A stretch of DNA of 64,000 nt from Chrysopilus asiliformis. Taxonomy: Eukaryota; Arthropoda; Insecta; Diptera; Rhagionidae. The stretch is from the NCBI GenBank assembly GCA_964034945.1, contig OZ035962.1:82605942-82669941 (forward strand), in the 5' to 3' direction. Below are positions 33,841 to 47,550 of the stretch, piece after piece. Numbering within the stretch: the first letter of the stretch is position 1; each line of letters opens with the position of its first letter. The notes under the pieces are model-generated. The model worked only from the letters and a program-made list of their open reading frames with translations, was not told the origin of the DNA and searched no databases. The position numbers were made by a program, and so were the translations under genes.

Positions 33841-34344
33841 GCTAACGATGGTATCTTTTTTCGGACAAAAAACAGTATATTTCACCTAAAAATTTACGAA
33901 AGCAGTAAATCGATTTGAAAAAACAGTATTTTTCGCAGTATAAATTTTATTCAATGAAAATTTGTGTCTTTGCTCTTAATTTCGACATTTTCATTTTTTT
34001 AAATTAACAATGGAAAGCAAAATCAAAGTAACGCGTTCTGAAGAAGGATGAATAATGACAAGACAGTAATCGATGGGGAAAGGAAGAAGCGAATCTATAT
34101 GACATGTTGCCATCAATACTTCGCTGTTCGTCGTTTGAATGTATTTACACTTGCCATGTGTTGTCACTATTTTGTGTTGCCACTGACGTTTTGCATTGCT
34201 ATTAATAAATTTGAATTTCGAAACGTTAAAGAATTAAAGTTTTCTGAGTATTTAAATACAGTATTTTGGGGAAAAAAGCAGTAATGCAGTATTGGAGTCT
34301 GAAAAACAATATAATACTGCGAAAAACAGTATAGATACCATCGT
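33841..34344. mobile_element. 504-bp MITE with GATGGTATCT ends and an 8-bp target duplication
   Basis: The left end GCTAACGATGGTATCT and right end AGATACCATCGT are inverted. TATGTATA flanks both sides (33,833-33,840 and 34,345-34,352). Inside, CAGTAT and TTTCGCAGTAT motifs recur in both halves. An 8-bp duplication suggests the hAT or P superfamily. If the ends are read as TAACGATGG, the duplication becomes TGTATARC with one mismatch. The 78-codon frame at 34,048-34,284 has no recognisable domain. Confidence 0.7.
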
Positions 34345-34569
34345 TATGTATAACCCTCACCTGCTATCTTCTGCAATTCTAAAGGGATTTGGTGCTTCAA
34401 TGTATGACATGAATTAAAAAGAATAACATTTCCCACAATATTGTCTTTCCCCGTGTGGATAACCACCTTTTACCGTTATTGAATATATTGTAAGTAAACA
34501 GTACGATTTTGTAATACACCGTTGGGTCACAAAGAAACATGTCTCTAAAAAAATTTCCCTTTTTTGGGT

Positions 34570-34808
34570 TAACTATATGCATTTGACTCGAGGCCGAAGG
34601 CCGAGTAAACAGGAAGGCGCGAGGTGAAATATATTTAAATAATTTTACGTAACATCTCCATACATCTAAATTCCAACAATTCAAGCGCGAGGGGCGAGGC
34701 CGAAGGCCGAGTAGTTGTGGAGGCCGTAGGCCGACGGGGGCAGGGAGGCCGAAGGCCGACCTGAGGAAGGGGGATGAACCGCGAAGCGGTTCGGGGCGCA
34801 GCCCCTAG
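34570..34808. repeat. GC-rich island of GGCCGAAGGCC modules
   Basis: Short palindromic modules of the form GAGGCCGAAGGCCGA appear at about 34,590, 34,698, 34,721 (as GGCCGTAGGCC) and 34,748, and a further pair GAACCGCGAAGCGGTTC and GGGGCGCAGCCCC follows at 34,776-34,806. Base composition is sharply different from the surrounding 30% GC DNA. The island replaces the left end of the CCCGTATGGTGA-family copy that follows. No coding function was recognised. Confidence 0.75.
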
Positions 34809-34902
34809 TAAGTTTAATTGAGCGGCGAACAGTTGTATCAAAATTTTACAAACGGTAAAGCAAAGTTAATATACCCTTTGGTTTCACCATACGGGTATAA
34901 AC
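34809..34902 (+). mobile_element. CCCGTATGGTGA-family repeat, internally deleted
   Basis: AGTTTAATTGAGCGGCGAAC joins directly to ACAAACGGTAAAGCAAAGTT and the terminal TCACCATACGGGTATAAA. The middle and the left end are missing. Confidence 0.65.
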
Positions 34903-35630
34903 AGGGGAAATTATTCTTGCAGTTGCCGACAAATTTTTGCAGTTCATTCTTATCTCCCTTTCTCGTCAACGTATCTTCACATAAATGTGTCTCTATTTTT
35001 TTGCAGTTGCCGAAGTCATGGTAATGGAGGAGAGCCCTAAAAAGTCCTTTTTTGGTTAATTGCAGGAATTGATTGAAAATTTATTCAAAGGTAATCAAAA
35101 CAGTGATTCTTTTGAGTGATTCAAAGTGAACTTTGCAGTAATGTGGTGCAATTAATGTTAAGACACGAAAGAAGCTGTAAATACGAAGTCAAAAACGTCA
35201 CGATAAAATTTTATTCAAAGTACTAGAAGCGATTTTTTATATACCTTAATGATACTTGCTGTAGTTCTAAATGGGAAACACTTGAAGAAAGAAATACCCA
35301 AAATAAATAAAATGGGGAAAAGTTATGATTCGAGAGATAGTAATGGCATCCAAACATGCATCGAGTCGGAGCTAGAAAAACTTTTCTCAAGTGAGTGCCA
35401 TAAAAACAAAAAGCAGGAAAATTATTATTACGATTATATGGATTCGAGATCGATTATGATAATGGTTTTGGATAGGAATGATATTACTATTTGCGAAATA
35501 TCTCGTAAATAAAAGTTTTTAATACCTTTGGAATAGTTTACGGTTATGTCGTTCACCTGTCTATGTGACGCACAAAATAAATCTCAATAATATTAAATAC
35601 ATACCTAGTTAAATACACATTTTGTTGTAC
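34903..35630. other. Intergenic DNA before the satellite
   Basis: An 87-codon frame at 35,249-35,512 has no recognised domain and ordinary composition for chance frames here. TTTTTTGCAGTTGCCGA-like phrases occur twice (34,915-34,940 and 34,998-35,013). Confidence 0.35.
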
Positions 35631-36908
35631 GGAATGTATGATGGAATGTATGGAATGTATGGTGGAATCTATGGAATGTATGATGGAATGTATGGAATGT
35701 ATGGTGGAATGTATGCAATGTATGGAATGTATATGGACTGTATGGAATGTATGATGGAATGTATGGAATGTGTATGGAATGTATGGAATGTATGATGGAA
35801 TGTATGGCATGTATGGAATGTATGATGGAATGTATGGAATGTATATGGAATGTATGGAATGTATGATGGAATGTATGGAATGTATGATGGAATGTATGGA
35901 ATGTGTATGGAATGTATGGAATGTATGATGGAATGTATGGAATGTATATGGAATGTATGGAATGTATGATGGAATGTATGATGGAATGTATGGAATGTAT
36001 ATGGAATGTATGGAATGTATGATGGAATGTATGGAATGTATGATGGAATGTATGGAATGTGTATGGAATGTATGGAATGTATGATGGAATGTATGGAATG
36101 TATGATGGAATGTATGGAATGTATGGAATGTATGATGGAATGTATGGAACGTATATGGAATGTATGGAATGTATGATGGAATGTATGGAAAGTATGATGG
36201 AATGTATGGAATGTATGGAATGTTTGATGGAATGTATGGAATGTATATGGAATGTATGGAATGTATGATGGAATGTATGGAATGTATATGGAATGTATGG
36301 AATGTATGATGGAATGTATGGAATGTTTGATGGAATGTATGGAATGTATATGGAATGTATGGAATGTATGATGGAATGTATGGAATGTATATGGAATGTA
36401 TGGAACGTATGATGGAATGTATGGAATGTATGATGGAATCTATGGAATGTATGGAATGTTTGATGGAATGTATGGAATGTATATGGAATGTATGGAATGT
36501 ATGATGGAATGTATGGAATGTATATGGAATGTATGGAATGTATGATGGAATGTATGGAATGTATGATGGAATGTATGGAATGTTTGATGGAATGTATGGA
36601 ATGTATATGGAATGTATGGAATGTATGATGGAATGTATGGAATGTATGATAAAATGTATGGAATGTATATGGAATGTATGGAATGTATGATGGAATGTAT
36701 GGAATGTATGATAAAATGTATGGAATGTATGATGGAATGTATGGAATGTATGATGGAATGTATGGAATGTATGATGGAATCTATGGAATGTATGGAATGT
36801 TTGATGGAATGTATGGAATGTATATGGAAAGTATGGAATGTATGATGGAATGTATGGAATGTATATGGAATGTATGGAATGTATGATGGAATGTATGGAA
36901 TGTATGAT

Positions 36909-39900
36909 GGATGATGGAATGTATGATGGAATGTATGGAATGTATATGGAATGTATGGAATGTATATGGAATGTATGGAATGTATGATGGAATGTATGGA
37001 ATGTATATGGAATGTATGGAATGTATGATGGAATGTATGGAATGTATGATGGAATGTATGGAATGTATATGGAATGTATGGAATGTATATGAAATGTATG
37101 GAATGAATGATGGAATGTATGGAATGTATATGGAATGTATGGAATGTATAATGGAATGTATGGAATGTTTGATGGAATGTATGGAATGTATGATGGAATG
37201 TATGGAATGTATGCTGGAATGTATGGAATGTATATGGAATGTATGGAATGTATGATGGAATGTATGGAATGTATATGGAATGTATGGAATGTATGATGGA
37301 ATGTATGGAATGTATATGAAATGTATGGAATGAATGATGGAATGTATGGAATGTATTATGGAATGTATGGAATGTATATGGAATGTATGGAATGTATGAT
37401 GGAATGTATGGAATGTATACGGAATGTATGGAATGTATATGGAATGTATGGAATGTATGATGGAATGTATGGAATGTATGATGGAATGTATGGAATGTAT
37501 ATGGAATGTATGGAATGTATGATGGAATGTATGGAATGTATATGGAATATATGGAATGTATGATGGAATGTATGGAATATATGCTGGAATGTATGGAATG
37601 TATATGGAATGTATGGAATGAATGATGGAATGTATGGAATGTATATGGAATGTATGGAATGTATGATGGAATGTATGGAATGTATGATGGAATGTATGGA
37701 ATGTATATGGAATGTATGGAATGTATGATGGAATGTATGGAATGTATGATGGAATGTATGGAATGTATATGGAATGTATGGAATGTATGATGGAATGTAT
37801 GGAATGTATGCTGGAATGTATGGAATGTATATGGAATGTATGGAATGTATGATGGAATGTATGGAATGTATGATGGAATGTATGGAATGTATATGGAATG
37901 TATGGAATGTATAATGGAATGTATGGAATGTTTGATGGAATGTATGGAATGTATGATGGAATGTATGGAATGTATGCTGGAATGTATGGAATGTATATGG
38001 AATGTATGGAATGTATGATGGAATGTATGGAATGTATATGGAATGTATGGAATGTATGATGGAATGTATGGAATGTATATGAAATGTATGGAATGAATGA
38101 TGGAATGTATGGAATGTATTATGGAATGTATGGAATGTATATGGAATGTATGGAATGTATGATGGAATGTATGGAATGTATACGGAATGTATGGAATGTA
38201 TATGGAATGTATGGAATGTATGATGGAATGTATGGAATGTATGATGGAATGTATGGAATGTATATGGAATGTATGGAATGTATGATGGAATGTATGGAAT
38301 GTATATGGAATATATGGAATGTATGATGGAATGTATGGAATATATGCTGGAATGTATGGAATGTATATGGAATGTATGGAATGTATGATGGAATGTATGG
38401 AATGTATGATGGAATGTATGGAATGTGTATGGAATGTATGGAATGTATGATGGAATGTATGGAATGTATATGGAATGTATGGAATGTATGATGGAATGTA
38501 TGATGGAATGTATGGAATGTATATGGAATGTATGGAATGTATGATGGAATGTATGGAATGTATGATGGAATGTATGGAATGTGTATGGAATGTATGGAAT
38601 GTATGATGGAATGTATGGAATGTATATGGAATGTATGATGGAATGTATGGAATGTATATGGAAAGTATGGAATGTATGGAATGTATATGGAATGTATGGA
38701 ATGTATGATGGAATGTATGGAATGTATGGAATGTATGATGGAATGTATGGAACGTATATGGAATGTATGGAATGTATGATGGAATGTATGGAAAGTATGA
38801 TGGAATGTATGGAATGTATGGAATGTTTGATGGAATGTATGGAATATATATGGAATGTATGGAATGTATGATGGAATGTATGGAATGTATATGGAATGTA
38901 TGGAATGTATGATGGAATGTATGGAATGTTTGATGGAATGTATGGAATGTATATGGAATGTATGGAATGTATGATGGAATGTATGGAATGTATATGGAAT
39001 GTATGGAACGTATGATGGAATGTATGGAATGTATGATGGAATCTATGGAATGTATGGAATGTTTGATGGAATGTATGGAATGTATATGGAATGTATGGAA
39101 TGTATGATGGAATGTATGGAATGTATATGGAATGTATGGAATGTATGTTGGAATGTATGGAATGTATGATGGAATGTATGGAATGTTTGATGGAATGTAT
39201 GGAATGTATATGGAATGTATGGAATGTATGATGGAATGTATGGAATGTATGATAAAATGTATGGAATGTATATGGAATGTATGGAATGTATGATGGAATG
39301 TATGGAATGTATGATAAAATGTATGGAATGTATGATGGAATGTATGGAATGTATGATGGAATGTATGGAATGTATGATGGAATCTATGGAATGTATGGAA
39401 TGTTTGATGGAATGTATGGAATGTATATGGAAAGTATGGAATGTATGATGGAATGTATGGAATGTATATGGAATGTATGGAATGTATGATGGAATGTATG
39501 GAATGTATGATGGATGATGGAATGTATGATGGAATGTATGGAATGTATATGGAATGTATGGAATGTATATGGAATGTATGGAATGTATGATGGAATGTAT
39601 GGAATGTATATGGAATGTATGGAATGTATGATGGAATGTATGGAATGTATGATGGAATGTATGGAATGTATATGGAATGTATGGAATGTATATGAAATGT
39701 ATGGAATGAATGATGGAATGTATGGAATGTATATGGAATGTATGGAATGTATAATGGAATGTATGGAATGTTTGATGGAATGTATGGAATGTATGATGGA
39801 ATGTATGGAATGTATGCTGGAATGTATGGAATGTATATGGAATGTATGGAATGTATGATGGAATGTATGGAATGTATATGGAATGTATGGAATGTATGAT

Positions 39901-41923
39901 GGAATGTATGGAATGTATATGAAATGTATGGAATGAATGATGGAATGTATGGAATGTATTATGGAATGTATGGAATGTATATGGAATGTATGGAATGTAT
40001 GATGGAATGTATGGAATGTATACGGAATGTATGGAATGTATATGGAATGTATGGAATGTATGATAGAATGTATGGAATGTATGATGGAATGTATGGAATG
40101 TATATGGAATGTATGGAATGTATGATGGAATGTATGGAATGTATATGGAATATATGGAATGTATGATGGAATGTATGGAATATATGATGGAATGTATGGA
40201 ATGTATATGGAATGTATGGAATGTATGATGGAATGTATGGAATGTATGATGGAATGTATGGAATGTATATGGAATGTATGGAATGTATGATGGAATGTAT
40301 GGAATGTATGGTGGAATCTATGGAATGTATGATGGAATGTATGGAATGTATGGTGGAATATATGCAATGTATGGAATGTATATGGACTGTATGGAATGTA
40401 TGATGGAATGTATGGAATGTGTATGGAATGTATGGAATGTATGATGGAATGTATGGCATGTATGGAATGTATGATGGAATGTATGGAATGTATATGGAAT
40501 GTATGGAATGTATGATGGAATGTATGGAATGTATGATGGAATGTATGGAATGTGTATGGAATGTATGGAATGTATGATGGAATGTATGGAATGTATATGG
40601 AATGTATGGAATGTATGATGGAATGTATGATGGAATGTATGGAATGTATATGGAATGTATGGAATGTATGATGGAATGTATGGAATGTATGATGGAATGT
40701 ATGGAATGTGTATGGAATGTATGGAATGTATGATGGAATGTATGGAATGTATATGGAATGTATGATGGAATGTATGGAATGTATATGGAAAGTATGGAAT
40801 GTATGGAATGTATATGGAATGTATGGAATGTATGATGGAATGTATGGAATGTATGGAATGTATGATGGAATGTATGGAACGTATATGGAATGTATGGAAT
40901 GTATGATGGAATGTATGGAAAGTATGATGGAATGTATGGAATGTATGGAATGTTTGATGGAATGTATGGAATGTATATGGAATGTATGGAATGTATGATG
41001 GAATGTATGGAATGTATATGGAATGTATGGAATGTATGATGGAATGTATGGAATGTTTGATGGAATGTATGGAATGTATATGGAATGTATGGAATGTATG
41101 ATGGAATGTATGGAATGTATATGGAATGTATGGAACGTATGATGGAATGTATGGAATGTATGATGGAATCTATGGAATGTATGGAATGTTTGATGGAATG
41201 TATGGAATGTATATGGAATGTATGGAATGTATGATGGAATGTATGGAATGTATATGGAATGTATGGAATGTATGATGGAATGTATGGAATGTATGATGGA
41301 ATGTATGGAATGTTTGATGGAATGTATGGAATGTATATGGAATGTATGGAATGTATGATGGAATGTATGGAATGTATGATAAAATGTATGGAATGTATGA
41401 TGGAATGTATGGAATGTATGATGGAATGTATGGAATGTATGATGGAATCTATGGAATGTATGGAATGTTTGATGGAATGTATGGAATGTATATGGAAAGT
41501 ATGGAATGTATGATGGAATGTATGGAATGTATATGGAATGTATGGAATGTATGATGGAATGTATGGAATGTATGATGGATGATGGAATGTATGATGGAAT
41601 GTATGGAATGTATATGGAATGTATGGAATGTATATGGAATGTATGGAATGTATGATGGAATGTATGGAATGTATATGGAATGTATGGAATGTATGATGGA
41701 ATGTATGGAATGTATGATGGAATGTATGGAATGTATATGGAATGTATGGAATGTATATGAAATGTATGGAATGAATGATGGAATGTATGGAATGTATATG
41801 GAATGTATGGAATGTATAATGGAATGTATGGAATGTTTGATGGAATGTATGGAATGTATGATGGAATGTATGGAATGTATGCTGGAATGTATGGAATGTA
41901 TATGGAATGTATGGAATGTATGA
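36909..41923. repeat. Kilobase-scale duplications inside the satellite (left domain)
   Basis: The rare junction GATGGATGATGG occurs at about 36,909, 39,512 and 41,577 (spacings 2,603 and 2,065). Each time it is followed by the same order of rare variants, including ATATGAAATG, GAATGAATGATGG and TATAATGG. The left-edge variant GGTGGAATC at 35,661 recurs at 40,310. A 763-bp internal copy is seen from 37,321 to 38,084. These are higher-order duplications from unequal exchange or similar events. Confidence 0.85.
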
Positions 41924-43410
41924 TGGAATGTATGGAATGTATATGGAATGTATGGAATGTATGATGGAATGTATGGAATGTATATGAAATGTATGGAATG
42001 AATGATGGAATGTATGGAATGTATTATGGAATGTATGGAATGTATATGGAATGTATGGAATGTATGATGGAATGTATGGAATGTATACGGAATGTATGGA
42101 ATGTATATGGAATGTATGGAATGTATGATGGAATGTATGGAATGTATGATGGAATGTATGGAATGTATATGGAATGTATGGAATGTATGATGGAATGTAT
42201 GGAATGTATATGGAATATATGGAATGTATGATGGAATGTATGGAATATATGCTGGAATGTATGGAATGTATATGGAATGTATGGAATGAATGATGGAATG
42301 TATGGAATGTATATGGAATGTATGGAATGTATGATGGAATGTATGGAATGTATGATGGAATGTATGGAATGTATATGGAATGTATGGAATGTATGATGGA
42401 ATGTATGGAATGTATGATGGAATGTATGGAATGTATATGGAATGTATGGAATGTATGATGGAATGTATGGAATGTATGCTGGAATGTATGGAATGTATAT
42501 GGAATGTATGGAATGTATGATGGAATGTATGGAATGTATGATGGAATGTATGGAATGTATATGGAATGTATGGAATGTATGATGGAATGTATGGAATGTA
42601 TATGGAATGTATGGAATGTATGATGGAATGTATGGAATGTATGGAATGTATGCTGGAATGTATGGAATGTATATGGAATGTATGGAATGTATATGGAATG
42701 TATGGAATGTATGATGGAATGTATGGAATGTATGATGGAATGTATGGAATGTATATGGAATGTATGGAATGTATGATGGAATGTATGGAATGTATGCTGG
42801 AATGTATGGAATGTATATGGAATGTATGGAATGTATATGGAATGTATGGAATGTATGATGGAATGTATGGAATGTATGCTGGAATGTATGGAATGTATAT
42901 GGAATGTATGGAATGTATGATGGAATGTATGGAATGTATATGGAATGTATGGAATGTATATGGAATGTATGGAATGTATGATGGAATGTATGGAATGTAT
43001 GATGGAATGTATGGAATGTATATGGAATGTATGGAATGTATGATGGAATGTATGATGGAATGTATGGAATGTATATGGAATGTATGGAATGTATGCTGGA
43101 ATGTATGGAATGTATATGGAATGTATGGAATGTATGATGGAATGTATGGAATGTATGCTGGAATGTATGGAATGTATATGGAATGTATGGAATGTATGAT
43201 GGAATGTATGGAATGTATGATGGAATGTATGGAATGTATATGGAATGTATGGAATGAATGATGGAATGTATGGAATGTATATGGAATGTATGGAATGTAT
43301 GATGGAATGTATGGAATGTATGGAATGTATATGGAATGTATGGAATGTATGATGGAATGTATGGAATGTATGATGGAATGTATGGACTGTATATGGAATG
43401 TATGGAATGA

Positions 43411-46400
43411 ATGATGGAATGTATGGAATGTATATGGAATGTATGGAATGTATGCTGGAATGTATGGAATGTATATGGAATGTATGGAATGAATGATGGA
43501 ATGGATGGAATGTATATGGAATGTATGGAATGTATGATGGAATGTATGGAATGTATGATGGAATGTATGGAATGTATATGGAATGTATGGAATGTATGAT
43601 GGAATGTATGGAATGTATGATGGAATGTATGGAATGTATATGGAATGTATGGAATGTATGATGGAATGTATGGAATGTATATGGAATGTATGGAATGTAT
43701 GATGGAATGTATGGAATGTATGATGGAATGTATGGAATGTATATGGAATGTATGGAATGTATGCTGGAATGTATGGAATGTATATGGAATGTATGGAATG
43801 AATGATGGAATGTATGGAATGTATGATGGAATGTATGGAATGTATATGGAATGTATGGAATGTATGATGGAATGTATGGAATGTATGATGGAATGTATGG
43901 AATGTATGATGGAATGTATGGAATGTATATGGAATGTATGGAATGTATGATGGAATGTATGGAGTGTATGCTGGAATGTATGGAATGTATATGGAATGCA
44001 TGGAATGAATGATGGAATGTATGGAATGTATATGGAATGTATGGAATGTATGATGGAATGTATGGAATGTATGATGGAATGTATGGAATGTATATGGAAT
44101 GTATGGAATGTATGATGGAATGTATGGAATGTATGATGGAATGTATGGAATGTATGATGGAATGTATGGAATGTATATGGAATGTATGGAATGTATGATG
44201 GAATGTATGGAGTGTATGCTGGAATGTATGGAATGTATATGGAATGCATGGAATGAATGATGGAATGTATGGAATGTATATGGAATGTATGGAATGTATG
44301 ATGGAATGTATGGAATGTATGATGGAATGTATGGAATGTATATGGAATGTATGGAATGTATGATGGAATGTATGGAATGTATGATGGAATGTATGGAATG
44401 TATATGGAATGTATGGAATGAATGATGGAATGTATGGAATGTATATGGAATGTATGGAATGTATGCTGGAATGTATGGAATGTATATGGAATGTATGGAA
44501 TGAATGATGGAATGTATGGAATGTATATGGAATGTATGGAATGTATGATGGAATGTATGGAATGTATATGGAATGTTTGGAATGTATATGGAATGTATGG
44601 AATGAATGATGGAATGTATGGAATGTATATGGAATGTATGGAATGTATGATGGAATGTATGGAATGTATGCTGGAATGTATGGAATGTATATGGAATGTA
44701 TGGAATGTATATGGAATGTATGGAATGTATGATGGAATGTATGGAATGTATGATGGAATGTGTGGAATGTATATGGAATGTATGGAATGTATGATGGAAT
44801 GTATGGAATGTATGCTGGAATGTATGGAATGTATATGGAATGTATGGAATGAATGATGGAATGTATGGAATGTATATGGAATGTATGGAATGTATGATGG
44901 AATGTATGGAATGTATAATGGAATGTATGGAATGTATATGGAATGTATGGAATGTATGCTGGAATGTATGGAATGTATGCTGGAATGTATGGAATGTATA
45001 TGGAATGTATGGAATGTATGATGGAATGTATGGAATGTATATGGAATGTATGGAATGTATGATGGAATGTATGGAATGTATGGAATGTATGATGGAATGT
45101 ATGGAATGTATATGGAATGTATGGAATGAATGATGGAATGTATGGAATGTATATGGAATGTATGGAATGTATGATGGAATGTATGGAATGTATGATGGAA
45201 TGTATGGAATGTATATGGAATGTATGGAATGTATGATGGAATGTATGGAATGTATATGGAATGTATGGAATGTATGATGGAATGTATGGAATGTATGCTG
45301 GAATGTATGGAATGTATATGGAATGTATGGAATGTATATGGAATGTATGGAATGTATGCTGGAATGTATGGAATGTATATGGAATGTATGGAATGTATGA
45401 TGGAATGTATGGAATGTATGCTGGAATGTATGGAATGTATATGGAATGTATGGAATGTATATGGAATGTATGGAATGTATGCTGGAATGTATGGAATGTA
45501 TGCTGGAATGTATGGAATGTATGATGGAATGTATGGAATGTATATGGAATGTATGGAATGTATGATGGAATGTATGGAATGTATATGGAATGTATGGAAT
45601 GTATGATGGAATGTATGGAATGTATGGAATGTATGATGGAATGTATGGAATGTATATGGAATGTATGGAATGAATGATGGAATGTATGGAATGTATATGG
45701 AATGTATGGAATGTATGATGGAATGTATGGAATGTATGATGGAATGTATGGAATGTATATGGAATGTATGGAATGTATGATGGAATGTATGGAATGTATA
45801 TGGAATGTATGGAATGTATGATGGAATGTATGGAATGTATGCTGGAATGTATGGAATGTATATGGAATGTATGGAATGTATATGGAATGTATGGAATGTA
45901 TGCTGGAATGTATGGAATGTATATGGAATGTATGGAATGTATGATGGAATGTATGGAATGTATGATGGAATGTATGGAATGTATATGGAATGTATGGAAT
46001 GTATGATGGAATGTATGGAATGTATATGGAATGTATGGAATGTATGATGGAATGTATGGAATGTATGGAATGTATGCTGGAATGTATGGAATGTATATGG
46101 AATGTATGGAATGTATATGGAATGTATGGAATGTATGATGGAATGTATGGAATGTATGATGGAATGTATGGAATGTATATGGAATGTATGGAATGTATGA
46201 TGGAATGTATGGAATGTATGCTGGAATGTATGGAATGTATATGGAATGTATGGAATGTATATGGAATGTATGGAATGTATGATGGAATGTATGGAATGTA
46301 TGATGGAATGTATGGAATGTATATGGAATGTATGGAATGTATGATGGAATGTATGGAATGTATGATGGAATGTATGGAATGTATATGGAATGTATGGAAT

Positions 46401-47550
46401 GTATGCTGGAATGTATGGAATGTATATGGAATGTATGGAATGTATGATGGAATGTATGGAATGTATGCTGGAATGTATGGAATGTATATGGAATGTATGG
46501 AATGTATGATGGAATGTATGGAATGTATGATGGAATGTATGGAATGTATATGGAATGTATGGAATGAATGATGGAATGTATGGAATGTATATGGAATGTA
46601 TGGAATGTATGATGGAATGTATGGAATGTATGGAATGTATATGGAATGTATGGAATGTATGATGGAATGTATGGAATGTATGATGGAATGTATGGACTGT
46701 ATATGGAATGTATGGAATGAATGATGGAATGTATGGAATGTATATGGAATGTATGGAATGTATGCTGGAATGTATGGAATGTATATGGAATGTATGGAAT
46801 GAATGATGGAATGGATGGAATGTATATGGAATGTATGGAATGTATGATGGAATGTATGGAATGTATGATGGAATGTATGGAATGTATATGGAATGTATGG
46901 AATGTATGATGGAATGTATGGAATGTATGATGGAATGTATGGAATGTATATGGAATATATGGAATGTATGATGGAATGTATGGAATGTATATGGAATGTA
47001 TGGAATGTATGATGGAATGTATGGAATGTATGATGGAATGTATGGAATGTATATGGAATGTATGGAATGTATGCTGGAATGTATGGAATGTATATGGAAT
47101 GTATGGAATGAATGATGGAATGTATGGAATGTATGATGGAATGTATGGAATGTATATGGAATGTATGGAATGTATGATGGAATGTATGGAATGTATGATG
47201 GAATGTATGGAATGTATGATGGAATGTATGGAATGTATATGGAATGTATGGAATGTATGATGGAATGTATGGAGTGTATGCTGGAATGTATGGAATGTAT
47301 ATGGAATGCATGGAATGAATGATGGAATGTATGGAATGTATATGGAATGTATGGAATGTATGATGGAATGTATGGAATGTATGATGGAATGTATATGGAA
47401 TGTATGGAATGTATGATGGAATGTATGGAATGTATGATGGAATGTATGGAATGTATGATGGAATGTATGGAATGTATATGGAATGTATGGAATGTATGAT
47501 GGAATGTATGGAGTGTATGCTGGAATGTATGGAATGTATATGGAATGCAT
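43411..47550. repeat. 3.3-kb duplication inside the satellite (right domain)
   Basis: The rare variant GAATGGATGG at 43,500 recurs at 46,810, spacing 3,310. GGAGTGTATGCTGG at 43,961 and 44,209 recurs at 47,270 and 47,509. The intervening variant order matches. The second pair of markers is about 9 bases closer than the first, showing a small later deletion near 47,390. Confidence 0.85.

Noticed and set aside
42566..43261. Plus-strand frames encoding MYGMYDG / MECMECMM repeats in the satellite
   Set aside because: Same composition effect; frames end whenever a TGA in ATGATGG falls in phase.
39959..47311. Minus-strand open frame of 2,450 codons over the satellite (and others of 2,033, 741 and 327 codons)
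   Set aside because: The satellite plus strand almost never contains TTA, CTA or TCA, so its minus strand is stop-free in all frames. The 41-base unit is not a multiple of three, so the peptide simply cycles IHS, IPY and TFH repeats. No start context, domain or non-repeat sequence supports a gene.
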